Source: Prevotella sp. oral taxon 475
GTDB lineage: Bacteria > Bacteroidota > Bacteroidia > Bacteroidales > Bacteroidaceae
Length of the DNA: 64,000 nt
Direction: 5' to 3'
Assembly: GCF_018127805.1 (NCBI RefSeq)
Contig: NZ_CP072334.1
Location: 1,094,001 to 1,158,000 of the forward strand
Below, one piece after another: positions 18,017-27,423 of this stretch (position 1 is its first letter; every line of letters starts with the position of its first letter). The position numbers and the translations under genes are program-made. Below the pieces are notes generated by a model, which saw only the letters and a list, made by a program, of their open reading frames with translations, did no database searches and was not told where the DNA came from.

Positions 18017-18441
18017 ACATAGGTTAGTTTTATTTTTTTAGAAGAAAGCTTGCAAGCTTTAAGCACAAAGCTCGGTAGCATCTCTTTGGGGTTCGATAGA
18101 TAAATCGTCCGTACGATTGACAGGTAGAATGTTTATTTTATCGCTTGCGTCCAAAGAGCCTGAGTATGCCGTATTCGTTCGGGCATTTCTCTTTGGCGGT
18201 CAGCCTACTTTCGCAAAGTTGGAGCGAAAAATACAACCGTACAATAAATTGGGCTTGAATGAAAATGGTCTCGGCAGATAGAAGAAAAAAGCCCTGGTGC
18301 TGGAGATTTTCCGCTCCATCGGCAGGACTTGACCTTGCAAGAAAGTAAAGGCAACCGTCACATCTTTGCCCGACCGATTACGGCTTCAGGAACTTTGCGT
18401 AAGACTGTTTATAAGATGCAAACAAACGTTTTATCTGTCCA
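18017..18441. other. Intergenic boundary between chromosome and mobile island
   Basis: No intact gene. A perfect 16-bp palindrome lies at 18045-18060. From about 18140 on, short decayed coding-like pieces appear (for example a readable SIGRT/GNRHIFARPI-like stretch near 18310-18400) but no family was identified. Confidence 0.5.
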
Positions 18442-18892
18442 TCAGACCGTTGGCAGCTTATTGCTCTCGATGAGCAGCACAATCGTGCCTGTGAGTTCGG
18501 TGTAAAGACGGTCGTATTGTCCGCTTGCGGCAAATGTGTCCGTCAAACCGAACTTGTCGAATGTGGCTTGAACAGTCTTTTCGACAACAGTATGGGTGTG
18601 AGCTTCTCAGGGAACGATGTTGGCAGTTCCCTTTCAAACTTGTTCTCCAAGACAGAAACAAGCGTGTTATACTTGGAAAAGTGCAAACCTTGATACAATC
18701 TTCACTTGCCATGCTCTCTGCTTCGAGGTGCGTAAAACCTTGTGCCACGGCATCGCAGTAAGCAGTGAGAGCCATGTCTGCCCGTGTGGTGATAAACTCC
18801 GTGTCGTGCAATCTTTCGGGGTGATGCTTACTCATATAACTTCTTACTTTCAATTGAAAGTAGGAAAGTTCCTGTTTGTTGTTCTTTTTCAT
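18442..18892 (-). pseudogene. DUF1896 protein, frameshifted
   Basis: The first ~65 residues (MKKNNKQELSYFQLKVRSYM ... LTAYCDAVAQGFTHLEAESM) match the DUF1896 family of Bacteroidales conjugative and mobilizable elements. After residue ~66 the frame changes; the expected continuation (VLYQGLHFSKYNTLVSVLE, then a conserved C-terminus ending near IVLLIES) can be read in other frames down to 18442, with more than one indel. Function of the family is unknown. A second fragment of the same family lies at 47142-47290, between two insertion sequences. Confidence 0.75.
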
Positions 18893-18953
18893 TTTGTCCT
18901 TATTCAGTGTTGATACTTAATGATGGTTGTTTAACGGTCTAAGAAAAATCATT

Positions 18954-20221
18954 TTATCCTATGCCTGGCTTTCTTGGCGGACAGACACGCAGGACCTTTC
19001 GCAGTTCCCTTGTGGTGTTGCTACCCATGAGTGGCTGCATTTCCCGTGCAATTTTGCTCTTGCTTACCTTTGCATAGAGTTCAGTGGTGGAAATGAAGCG
19101 GTGTCCGAGCATCTTACTGACGGTTTCTATCGGCAAGCCGTTCTCCAAGCAGATAGTTGTCGCAAAGGTGTGCCTTGCCGTATGCGAGGTAGCTTCAGTA
19201 TTGGGAGGCAATCCCGCCTTGACGATGATGTCCCTTATCTTGCGGTTGAAATGGCTGTTGGTAGGGAATTCACGGAAGAAAAGCCCTTCCCTTCGTCCGT
19301 CGCAGGCAATGGTGAGTATCTCCTCAGCAATGGGTAGTAACGGGACAATATTTCTGTTCTGAGTTTTTGTGCGACAGAGCGATATGTACCTGCGCCCATC
19401 GTCAAGTGTGTAAACATCGTCCATCCGTAGTTTCTTTAAATCAGAAAAAGCTAGCCCCGTAAAACATCCCAATAGGAAGATGAGCCTGCAATGGTTATCC
19501 ACAGAACGATGAGGGCGGTATGCGAGAAGCTTCTGCAGGTTGTCAGAAGTGAGAGCATTGCGCTCGTAGGTGGGAGTCTCAATGTCTATCAGTTCAAAAG
19601 GGTCTGCCTGGATATACCGCTCCTGCTGTGCCTTTCTAATGACCTGGTGCAGGTGGCGCAGACGGTTGGAAACAGTGCTTTCCTTGTGTCCTAAGTCCCT
19701 AAGCATGAACAGACGGTAGTTTTCTCTATTAGGTCCTTGTCGGCTTCTTTGGGAAGGCAGTCCTCATTCCTCCTTGTTTTCAGAAATTGAACAAAGCTCT
19801 TCCTGCTGTCCCTAAAAGCCCTGACGGTAGCCTTTCCTATAGACTTGCCCTGCAATTCCTCCTTACTTTCACAGACAGCTTGGTAAAGCTCTATAAGTGT
19901 CGGGGTGGGTTTGCCTTGATGCAGGAACTGCTCCTTAAGATATTCTGCTGTGATGTAGTTCTCTTCCCTTAATGTGAGTTCATAGAGTGCGTGAAGTCGT
20001 TTATCCATAGAGTCCAGTTGATGATTGACGACATTCGCTTTGTTAGCCGCCACTTTTATACGTCCTATCTTTGATTGCCAATCAACAGGAGAGGTGTACA
20101 ATCCTGTTGAGAATGAAGCAGACCCACCGTTACAGGTAATACGACAGCGTATAATGCACTCGTTATTCTCATTTGTCTTGCTTCTGTCTATATAGAATAG
20201 AATTGAAAATGTACTTTTCAT
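18954..20221 (-). pseudogene. Tyrosine recombinase, type A set I, split by a frameshift
   Basis: The N-terminal arm and core-binding domains (start MKSTFSILFYIDRSKTNE) are in one frame (20221 to ~19700) and the catalytic domain in another (~19706 to 18954). Catalytic features are HTARHTFAT (HxxR), LGHRFISTTELYAKV (GH ... Tyr) and the TGLAFSDLK segment that in CTnDOT-type enzymes stands where Arg I is expected. Together they give a normal ~420-residue integrase, so one indel near 19700 broke it. Programmed frameshifting cannot be excluded but no slippery heptamer was recognised. Confidence 0.8.
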
Positions 20222-20261
20222 TTTTCCATGTATGTTTTATGATTTGTATTCCTTATAATTT

Positions 20262-20468
20262 CTAGTTAGTCAGACGGTATTGTGCAATGAGAGGAATAAT
20301 CCTCTCCACATCCCGAAAAATACGCTCTGGAGATGTCTCCGCATACACTTGTGTGGTCTTTATCTGGCTGTGTCCGAGCATTTTTGACACACTTTCGATA
20401 GACACGCCTTCAGAGAGTGTCATCTGCGAAGCAAAGGTGTGGCGAGCCATGTGGAAAATATCATCCAT
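20262..20468 (-). pseudogene. Tyrosine recombinase, C-terminal fragment
   Basis: 68 residues that hold only the catalytic end of an integrase: FHMARHTFASQM (HxxR), MLGHSQIKTTQVYAETSP (GH and nucleophile Tyr). The rest of the gene is missing, replaced by unrelated sequence upstream of 20470. It probably marks a past recombination end point. Confidence 0.75.
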
Positions 20469-20716
20469 TTGAGGAATTGGAAGAACATAGAGAATAAACC
20501 GGTAACAGGTTGTGAATTAGGTGTTTTTCTATATTCTGCGAGTGTGGTAGAAAAGCAATCCGGCACGGAATATTGAATCCTTTCGGTTACCAAACTGTTA
20601 TCCGTTGGTTTCCCCAATGAGGTGAGGTAACGGAAAAAAGGAAAGGTTTTTCTGACATGGGTTCTATCTCACTATTCCACAACGTTTTGCGTATCAAAGA
20701 ACGCTTTAACAACGGG
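20469..20716. other. Recombination scar with a degenerate attachment-like site
   Basis: No gene. TAACAGTTTGG followed by TAACC (reverse strand, 20590-20600) resembles the TAACGATTTGGTAAC sites at 33684 and 39365. The last ~45 bases before 20717 match, in orientation with the following recombinase gene, the sequences that precede the type B recombinases at 33529 and 39211. Confidence 0.5.
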
Positions 20717-20725
20717 TAATTTTGC
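20717..20725 (+). promoter_or_regulatory. -7 box of type B recombinase set I
   Basis: TAATTTTGC followed by CCAT. The same arrangement (TAACTTTGCCCA, then ATG about 20 bases later) precedes both other type B recombinases, which fixes the start at the ATG at 20743 rather than the upstream TTG. Confidence 0.7.
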
Positions 20726-20742
20726 CCATAAAATTAAAGCGT

Positions 20743-21972
20743 ATGAAAATAGAGAAGTTCAAGGTGTTGCTCTACCTCAAAAAGAGCCGATTGGACAAGT
20801 CGGGCAAAGCTCCCATTATGGGACGTATCACCGTCAACCGTTCGATGGTGCAGGTCAGTTGCAAAATCTCCTGTACGCCCGATTTATGGAATCCTCGTGA
20901 AAGCCGTCTGAAAGGCAAGAGCCATGAAGCCGTGGAGACCAATGCGAAGCTGGACAAGCTGATGCTCTCCATCCACACGGCATTCGACACGCTTGTGGAA
21001 AGAAAAGCGGACTTCGATGCGGAAGCCGTCAAGAACTTGTTTCAGGGAAGCCTCGAAACACAGATGACCCTGTTGGGAATGACGGACATCGTCTGTGAGG
21101 GACTGAGGAAGCGTATCGGGATAGATCGGGCAAAAGGAATCTACCCTGCCTATCTCTATACCCGGAGAACCTTGGCAGAGTTCATCGAAAAGGAGTTTCG
21201 TACCAAAGACGTTGCTTTCGGTCAGATGACGGAGCAGTTCATCCACGATTACCAGAGTTTCATTTTGGACGAGAAAGGACTTGCCGTAGATACCTGTCGC
21301 CACTATCTGGCTATTGTCAAGAAAGTATGCCGAAAAGCCTACAAGGAGGGACATGCCGACAGATGCTTTTTCGCCCACTTCAGTCTTCCCCAACCAAAGG
21401 AAAAAATGCCGAAAGCCCTAAGCCGAGAATCTTTCGAGAAAATCCGTGACTTGGTAATCCCTGAACATCGCACTTCCCATCTCTTGGCAAGAGATCTGTT
21501 TCTCTTTGCCTGCTATACGGGAACAGCCTACGCCGATGCCGTTTCCGTTACGCGTGACAATCTGTTCACGGATGACAATGGCGGGCTGTGGCTTAAATAC
21601 TGCTGCAAGAAAAACGAGCTTCGTGCCTGTGTCAAGCTGCTGCCCGAAGCCCTTGCCTTAATAGAGAAGTACCGGGATGATGAGCGTCCGACACTCTTTC
21701 CGATGCTGTACCACCCCAACCTTCGCCGTCTGATGAAAAGCCTTGCGGTTCTTGCCGACATCAAGGGAGACCTGACCTACTATGCCGGCAGGCACTCGTT
21801 CGCATCGCTGATTACTTTGGAAGCCGGAGTGCCCATAGAGACCATCTGCAATATGCTGGAACATTCAAACCTGCAAACGACGCAGGTATATGCGAAGGTC
21901 ACACCCAAGAAACTCTTCGAGGATATGGACAAATACATTGAGGTGACAAAAGATTTGAAACTTGTATTATAA
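20743..21972 (+). CDS. Tyrosine recombinase, type B set I
   Basis: 409 residues. Begins MKIEKFKVLLYLKKSRLDK, the typical N-terminal arm of Bacteroidales mobilizable-element integrases. Catalytic region: TGTAYADAV (the usual Arg I site is not Arg, as in IntDOT-like enzymes), YAGRHSFASL (Arg II retained, preceding His replaced by Tyr), LEHSNLQTTQVYAKV with the nucleophile Tyr; the usual GH before it is EH. It is the only recombinase of the island on the plus strand and lies inverted relative to the other pairs. A candidate attachment core follows at 22050. Confidence 0.85.
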   Translation: MKIEKFKVLLYLKKSRLDKSGKAPIMGRITVNRSMVQVSCKISCTPDLWNPRESRLKGKSHEAVETNAKLDKLMLSIHTAFDTLVERKADFDAEAVKNLFQGSLETQMTLLGMTDIVCEGLRKRIGIDRAKGIYPAYLYTRRTLAEFIEKEFRTKDVAFGQMTEQFIHDYQSFILDEKGLAVDTCRHYLAIVKKVCRKAYKEGHADRCFFAHFSLPQPKEKMPKALSRESFEKIRDLVIPEHRTSHLLARDLFLFACYTGTAYADAVSVTRDNLFTDDNGGLWLKYCCKKNELRACVKLLPEALALIEKYRDDERPTLFPMLYHPNLRRLMKSLAVLADIKGDLTYYAGRHSFASLITLEAGVPIETICNMLEHSNLQTTQVYAKVTPKKLFEDMDKYIEVTKDLKLVL

Positions 21973-22049
21973 CACCCCATAGAAAAAATATGATTTCGGT
22001 CTAAATGCTTAAATTACAAGGCTCTGCGATAAAACACAGGTCGTATAGG

Positions 22050-22060
22050 TAACGATTTAG
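22050..22060 (+). repeat. Candidate attachment core A
   Basis: TAACGATTTAG preceded by TATAGG and followed by AAATGAG. The whole context recurs at 34867-34877, and the core recurs at 33684, 39365 and 43879. Confidence 0.5.
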
Positions 22061-22102
22061 AAATGAGTGAAGTACACTGATACACAATATTTTGAATAAC
22101 CA

Positions 22103-22162
22103 AAGAACGCTCACTATTTTACTTGCAAAGGTATTAATTTACGAGGAAAAGTAAGCGTTCTT
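22103..22162 (-). promoter_or_regulatory. Inverted repeat enclosing a promoter box, copy 1
   Basis: Arms AAGAACGCTCACT and AGTAAGCGTTCTT (one mismatch) enclose ~34 bases that contain a reverse-strand -7 box TACCTTTGC at 22125-22133. It lies directly beyond the relaxase relic; equivalent copies follow the other two relaxase genes (24752-24813, 34919-34980). Confidence 0.6.
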
Positions 22163-22225
22163 GTGTGACTTTCTTCTTAAAATTTTGTCGAGAAGAAATC
22201 TAACAATGAAAAGAAGGCTTTACGG

Positions 22226-22610
22226 TTTTACAGTCGTCGCAAGCGTTTACGATTGATGAGCTATTTCCATTTCCGTTAGCACCAGTCGGAAATGAGAAGT
22301 CCGTTGATAGTCAGGTATGGTCATTTCTTCTCATCCTTGATTATGTGAATTTCACAAACCTCTTCCGTAAAACGTCTCTTGTATAGTATAGTCTCAAATA
22401 GACTTTTTCCGTACTTCGTTAGGGAATTTCCGTGCGATACATTTCCTCTAATTCTATCCTCCGAAAAGTTTATCTTGTGGACATGAGGCGGAGAATCAGA
22501 AGTTAATAGAAGCCCACTGAAAAAGTTTTTTATCCAACTCCTCTCTTCCTTTTACCGTGTCCTGCAAGAGAACGACTTTCTTTTGAATTTTATTCACTTC
22601 TATAATCATG
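22226..22610 (-). pseudogene. Relic of a MobV relaxase 3' end
   Basis: On the reverse strand the decayed reading MYRTEIP..RST.KVY, then IVNACDD-like basic end, parallels the last ~110 residues of the relaxase at 35058 (MYRTEAPQRGTAKAYSG ... LINRNRSQRL). Many stops and indels. It sits on the far side of the PBP cassette from the intact relaxase, so the cassette is flanked by direct repeats of relaxase 3' sequence. Confidence 0.65.
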
Positions 22611-22654
22611 TAACATATTTTTATTGTGAACTAAGCAGTTTTAATCTCATTAGT

Positions 22655-23218
22655 TTAATTGTTTGCTGTTACTATTTTCTGAACCAGATAGCCTATTAAT
22701 AATAATAAAGAAAATATTATTGTCGCAGCAACCAGATATATCAGAAATAGCATAAGCACTTTAAATATTCTATTGACAGGCCTTATATCTGTGTATTTGT
22801 AATAAAATTCATTTTCTTGCCTAATCTTAGAAACTAACGCCTCAAGTTCATTTTCAATCCTTTTAATTGTTTTTAATGTCAGTTCCTCATTAGTCGTTTC
22901 ATCAATTGCGATTCTTGTTGTATTGTCAAATATTTCCTTGCTTATATAGGCAGATTTAAGTCCATCAAGTAATATCTTTTGCAGATTTTCTTTGAATTCT
23001 GTATTTAGGGGGAAGTAGGCTATGAAATGAAGATTAGCATTAAGTTCAGAAAGAATCTGAACCCTTTTTTCAAAGTATTTTACAAATGTGTTTCTAGAAT
23101 TTTCTATAGGCTTTTCTATAAGCGTTTTTATAAGCCATGTTATAAATACAATAATGGAAGAAAATACTATAGTAGTTAATTCCGGACTTGATTCTTGTAT
23201 TTTAGTAACTATATCCAT
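22655..23218 (-). CDS. Two-helix membrane protein, partner of the PBP-like gene
   Basis: 187 residues. One membrane helix near the N-terminus (about residues 16-33, TIVFSSIIVFITWLIKTL) and a long one near the C-terminus (about 150-182, VLMLFLIYLVAATIIFSLL), with a ~110-residue charged helical segment between. No family recognised. Its start overlaps the end of the PBP gene by 10 bases, so the two are translationally coupled and likely act together at the inner membrane. It may supply the membrane anchor that the PBP-like protein lacks. AT-rich composition unlike the surrounding chromosome. Confidence 0.7.
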   Translation of the reverse strand: MDIVTKIQESSPELTTIVFSSIIVFITWLIKTLIEKPIENSRNTFVKYFEKRVQILSELNANLHFIAYFPLNTEFKENLQKILLDGLKSAYISKEIFDNTTRIAIDETTNEELTLKTIKRIENELEALVSKIRQENEFYYKYTDIRPVNRIFKVLMLFLIYLVAATIIFSLLLLIGYLVQKIVTANN

Positions 23219-24699
23219 TCTCTTGTCCCTTTTTTCTGCAGATTAAACATACTAGAGAATATTTTCTTGATTTCATAAATAAATCCTCCATCTTTAGAGT
23301 AATCATTCATTGGATTTTCATTTCTTAGAACTGCAAATGTAAGTTCCGTGTTACCAAAAACAGCGAATCTTTCAGTATTATTATTGGTAGTTCCTGTCTT
23401 TAAAAATACGTTATTAATATCTATATTCAGTTTGTCTCTAAAGACATTATTAAGAATTTTGAGGCAGTCAGATTTAATACCGTCGTTTATATCTTGAGAA
23501 AAAAAGGTAGAGTATACAAAGCAGAGTTCATATAAAGAGATCCCATTTTCTGTAGCTCCTAATAAACTTGACAATGTAAATGAAGAAAGAGGTTTATCCA
23601 AGAGCTCTGATAGATATTTAAGTACCTTTTCTACACCAACTTTTCCCGAAGCATTAATAAATACATTGTTATTAGAGAAATATAAGGCATCATCTATTGA
23701 GAGACAACCTTTAAAGGAAGAAGCTTCTCTAACGTCCCAATTCAGATTATTATATGTAGTTGGAAATACTTCATACTTATTAATGCCCTGTTCTCTCAAG
23801 AAACAATATATAAATGGCTTTAACGTGGAGCCTACATTTGTTTTGTTTGTAAAAGCATAATCAGTTCCATAAGAACTTGAGAATGCTACAACTTTTTTAT
23901 CTCTAATAGCAATGATCGATATTGGGTATTTTGATTCCCTTACATTTTTTACAACAAGAGCTTGAATTTCTGTATTTATGCTGGAAAATAACGTTTTGGC
24001 TTTATCGTCTACCCTTTCCACAATAAAAGGAAGTGATGCTGGTCTAACAATAACTAACTGATTACAGAATATTTGGGGATAATTTTTGATCAATTTGTCA
24101 AACTTGCCGTTTGAAATAACATTCAAGGTCGTCAATTTTTTACTTATAAACAAATATCTCCTTTTTGTTTGTTCGAGATTCTGAGAATAAAAATTTGGTC
24201 CTCTTAAGATGGTAATTAAGAAAAGAAGTTGAGCGTGTGATAGTTGATTGATTTCTTTCTGAAAATAATAAAGCCCAGCAGATCTTATACCGCGAAGATT
24301 CTTTCCAAAGTAAATATGATTAAAATACAGATTTAAAATCTCTTCTTTCGAATACTTTCTTTCTAACTTAAGAGCTAAAGTAGACTCTTTGAGTTTTCTA
24401 AAGATGGTTTTACTGTTATCTTTAAGTAAATTTCTTGCAAGTTGTTGTGTAATAGTACTACCACCTTGAACAATACGCCCAACGATTATATTAACAATTA
24501 AAGCTCTTAAAATTGCTTTGATATCAATACCTCTATGTTTAAAAAAGCGAACATCCTCAATCTCTATAAGAGCTTCTTTTATTGAGGATGGAATATAATT
24601 TGATATAGCATGGCATTCGCTATTGCTAGAAGTAACTCCAAAAGGAATGAAACTCCCATCTTTTTTTGAGTAAATCACAAAACCGTCAAAATCATCCAT
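23209..24699 (-). CDS. Compact class A penicillin-binding protein (GT51 + transpeptidase), mobile cargo
   Basis: 496 residues. GT51 peptidoglycan glycosyltransferase motifs: EDVRFFKHRG (catalytic Glu48), QGGSTITQQLARN (78-90), RKLKESTLALKLERKYSKEE, LYFNHIYFG. Transpeptidase motifs: STLK (Ser291-Lys294), SNN (342-344), KTGT (434-437). All are present, so both activities are plausible. Unusual points: no N-terminal membrane helix, much shorter than chromosomal class A PBPs (700+), strongly AT rich, and carried within a mobilizable element next to the relaxase. A reverse-strand -7 box at 24775-24783 lies upstream. It could modify cell-wall synthesis of the host, give beta-lactam tolerance or serve in defence; none is proven. 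Confidence 0.85.
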   Translation of the reverse strand: MDDFDGFVIYSKKDGSFIPFGVTSSNSECHAISNYIPSSIKEALIEIEDVRFFKHRGIDIKAILRALIVNIIVGRIVQGGSTITQQLARNLLKDNSKTIFRKLKESTLALKLERKYSKEEILNLYFNHIYFGKNLRGIRSAGLYYFQKEINQLSHAQLLFLITILRGPNFYSQNLEQTKRRYLFISKKLTTLNVISNGKFDKLIKNYPQIFCNQLVIVRPASLPFIVERVDDKAKTLFSSINTEIQALVVKNVRESKYPISIIAIRDKKVVAFSSSYGTDYAFTNKTNVGSTLKPFIYCFLREQGINKYEVFPTTYNNLNWDVREASSFKGCLSIDDALYFSNNNVFINASGKVGVEKVLKYLSELLDKPLSSFTLSSLLGATENGISLYELCFVYSTFFSQDINDGIKSDCLKILNNVFRDKLNIDINNVFLKTGTTNNNTERFAVFGNTELTFAVLRNENPMNDYSKDGGFIYEIKKIFSSMFNLQKKGTREWI

Positions 24700-24751
24700 C
24701 TTCTAATTATGAATAAATCCTAAAAATTTAAGGGATAAGCTTTCTGTTATT

Positions 24752-24813
24752 AAAGAACGCTCACTGTTTCAGTTGCAAAGGTAATATTTTGGGTGGAAAA
24801 GTGAGCGTTCTTT
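24752..24813 (-). promoter_or_regulatory. Inverted repeat enclosing a promoter box, copy 2
   Basis: Arms AAAGAACGCTCAC and GTGAGCGTTCTTT (perfect) enclose the reverse-strand box TACCTTTGC (24775-24783). It lies between the relaxase stop and the PBP start, so it is both the relaxase terminator candidate and the promoter candidate of the cargo operon. Confidence 0.65.
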
Positions 24814-24849
24814 CGCGTTTTTCTTCTTTGTCGATGAAAGAAAGAGCGA

Positions 24850-26106
24850 TTACAGCCGTTGTGAGCGATTGCGGTGAATGAGTTGTTGCCACTTCTGCTC
24901 ACACCAGTCGGGGACGGACAGACCATTGATGATAAGGGTTGGTTGACGCTTCTCATTGGTCGTGATACGGAGTTCGGCATTCTCCTCGGTGAAAGTACGT
25001 TTGTACATTCCCGAATACACATCAGCTGTACTACGTACCGCAACTTGCTTTTGGTGCATTCTGACAAAGGTATCGTCATCAATGTCCATCTTGCGGAGCA
25101 GTAGACGAATATTAAGCAAGAGGTAGAAGCTGTGGAAGAAACGCCGAATGAAACTCCGCTCCTCCTCATACGTCTTGATTTCCTTTTGCTGTTCAGCTAT
25201 GGTCTTGTCTTTAGCTGCAACGGTATCCTGCAGGAGAATAACCTCCTTGCGGATTTCGGCTTTCTCCTTTTCTGAAAGGAACTTCTGATGCTCCATCTCC
25301 TTTTCCAACTCTCCGATACGCTTCTCCGCCTTGTCAAATTCCATGTTGCCAAAGAGCGAGTAGAGCGTACCATTTACCCGAAGTTTGCCTGCCTGCTTCT
25401 CCAATTCCCTTACCTTTTCAATAAGTTCGGCTTCTTTGGCTTGCTTCTGTTCCGTCTCCTTGAGTATCTGCTTGTAATACTCCATATTGGAGCGGTGCTT
25501 GGCTTCCGAGCCGTACATACCTCTCTCCAACCCGAAAGGCCTCATCTGTTCTGCGTATGTGGTTTGGTACTCCTCCAATTTCTTCGGGGTAAGCACATCA
25601 TCGGCACAGAGCCGTACCTTGTCTTTCTTTGTCTTGTACTTCCGCTTGCCGTTTTCGGCTTCGGTCTTGGCTTTTCGTCTTTCTCCTTGTACGATGGGTA
25701 CTATCGTAGCATGGATATGCGGTGTTTCCTCGTCTGCGTGCAGTGTGGCAGCCACCACGTTTTCCTTACCAAAGGTGGTGTAAAGCCACTGCATCGTGCT
25801 GCCGCACCACTCTCCCAAACGCCCCTCGCTTTCAAGTCGGAGCATATCCTCGTGCGAGCCAGAAAGGATAAAGCGCAAAGCCTTGACTTGATTGTCTGCC
25901 ACCTTTCGATAAATGTTTGCCGTGGCAATGCGGTGTTCTATGGCTTCCGTGCGGTTGGTGACACCTGCGGGGAATTGCACCAACTCACGGTTGAAGTGCG
26001 TGCGGGTGGCATCGACGTTGTTCGGCACGAATGTACGCTCGATGTGGGCGGTCATTGCCGAGTCGTTGCCCCGAGCCTTGTCTATGTGTAATACTGCGTA
26101 GCCCAT
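24850..26106 (-). CDS. MobV-family relaxase (Pre/Mob)
   Basis: 418 residues. The relaxase domain carries the metal-binding three-histidine motif HADEETPHIHATI (His123, His130, His132) typical of MobV. Residues ~215-330 are a long coiled coil rich in Glu/Lys. It nicks the element at oriT and leads the strand during mobilisation by a helper conjugative element. The C-terminus is basic (LIHRNRSQRL). A truncated paralogue (35058) and a relic (22226) exist in the window. Upstream hairpins at 26133-26228 may contain oriT. Confidence 0.92.
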   Translation of the reverse strand: MGYAVLHIDKARGNDSAMTAHIERTFVPNNVDATRTHFNRELVQFPAGVTNRTEAIEHRIATANIYRKVADNQVKALRFILSGSHEDMLRLESEGRLGEWCGSTMQWLYTTFGKENVVAATLHADEETPHIHATIVPIVQGERRKAKTEAENGKRKYKTKKDKVRLCADDVLTPKKLEEYQTTYAEQMRPFGLERGMYGSEAKHRSNMEYYKQILKETEQKQAKEAELIEKVRELEKQAGKLRVNGTLYSLFGNMEFDKAEKRIGELEKEMEHQKFLSEKEKAEIRKEVILLQDTVAAKDKTIAEQQKEIKTYEEERSFIRRFFHSFYLLLNIRLLLRKMDIDDDTFVRMHQKQVAVRSTADVYSGMYKRTFTEENAELRITTNEKRQPTLIINGLSVPDWCEQKWQQLIHRNRSQRL

Positions 26107-26132
26107 AAGTTGAATATTGCTTTAAGGGGTAT

Positions 26133-26228
26133 CCAAAGGGGCGGAGACCCTTGGCTCAGGAGGGCTTTTTCAGCGGTAACGGAGTGGAGCGTGAAGAAAA
26201 TGCCCTAATAAGCTATGGCATTTCTTCT
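26133..26228. other. Candidate oriT hairpins upstream of the MobV relaxase
   Basis: Two stem-loops: CCAAAGGG ... CCCTTGG at 26133-26154 and GAAGAAAATGCC ... GGCATTTCTTC at 26192-26228. Relaxases of this type act on hairpins just upstream of their own gene, and no gene occupies this gap. The assignment is positional inference. Confidence 0.4.
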
Positions 26229-26437
26229 AAATGCGCTCCGCCCTGTCTGAAGTCAACCTTTACGGTAATTGCATTCCCCGAATGCGCAGAAGGCTTTGTT
26301 TCTAAGTTTCTTTTGAGGAAACTTGCAGTTGGGGAAACTGCCATCGCTCTCGAAACAAAGCCATCTTTCTGCTTTTGTTCTCTTTTAGTCCCTAAGGATA
26401 CCCGATTGATTTTTGGTTTTGATTGCACTCTTTTGCC

Positions 26438-27380
26438 TTATCTGCGAAATCCCCGTTTGACAATCGATTGAGGTTTCTTCTGTCTCTGTTTCATCGCTTT
26501 CTGGCGAGAAACGTGGTACTCGTTAAGGTCTTTATATCCGCCATAATGTCGGCTCATGTCCTCTACGCTCATTCCTGTCGATTGAAGAAACCTGCAAGGC
26601 TTGCCGTCCTGCTTCATCGTTGTCAAGAAACGCACGGACGTGTGCAATACGATGCTCACGGAGATATGCAACGGCTCTATGGATATTGCTTACGGAGTTC
26701 AGCACAAGGCAGGGAGCGATTTCTTTTCCTTTCATCGTGAGATAGGAAAGGAAGTCCATAAAGCCCTCGAAGATGCAGTGAGGGATGTTGTTCGCTTCTC
26801 CTGCAATTACGAATATGTCCTTTGGGGCGATTGTTCCTTTGAACGTCTTGTCGTCCCGAAGCTCATACCCTCCTGCACGATTGGAAAAACCGATGGCAGA
26901 GTATTCCCGTTTTCCCACCTCATAGCGAATATGACGGAGATAAGAGCTTGATACGGCAAGGTTTATCTTGCGTACCTCTCGGAGATAGCTTTGCAGATGC
27001 AAGGGCAATTCTTCGCTGATGGAAAGAATATGCCTTGTGCTTGTGGGATTGGTTGCAGTAGTGGTTGTTGCACGATGAAAGAAAGAGGGTGCGAGAGTTA
27101 TCACTTTTCCTTCGGCAAGATGTGCCATTGCTTCGTAGGCACTGCATCCTTTTATCCGCATCACAAGGTCGATGATGCTTCCGCCCTGACTTGTGCCGTA
27201 GTCGTGCCACAGGTTTTGCCGAAAATCCACTTTCAGGCTGGCATTCGGGTCTTCTCGGTAGGGAGCGTGATAGAGGGCATAGTCGTTGTAACGTTTGGTA
27301 GGTTCGATACCGCAGGCGGGCAGATAGTCTGCTATCGGTATCGCCTTGATAGTGGGGAGGTCATAATATCTTGATTCCAT
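26438..27380 (-). pseudogene. Toprim/primase-like mobilizable-element protein, frameshifted near the C-terminus
   Basis: N-terminal CHC2-type primase zinc region is suggested (YLPACGIEPTKRYNDYALYH) and a Toprim centre ends in FLDNDEAGR. After GRQA the long frame runs into nonsense (LQVSSIDRNERRG), while the expected C-terminus (CRFLQSTGMSVEDM, GGYKDLNEYHVSR ... KRGFRR) is in another frame from ~26600 to 26438. One extra base near 26596 explains it. The intact relative in this window is at 52069-52959. The protein may prime replication of transferred single strands. Confidence 0.8.
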
Positions 27381-27423
27381 AAATTGATTTGTTAATTCTT
27401 GAATGAATAAAATTTAGTTATAA

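Noticed and set aside
22103..22162. Invertible promoter of the Bacteroides phase-variation type
   Set aside because: Arms are only ~34 bases apart, all three copies have the same orientation, and no dedicated invertase is adjacent; treated as a fixed promoter module.
25288..26091. 267-residue plus-strand frame across the MobV relaxase
   Set aside because: Opposite-strand shadow of a gene with clear relaxase motifs.
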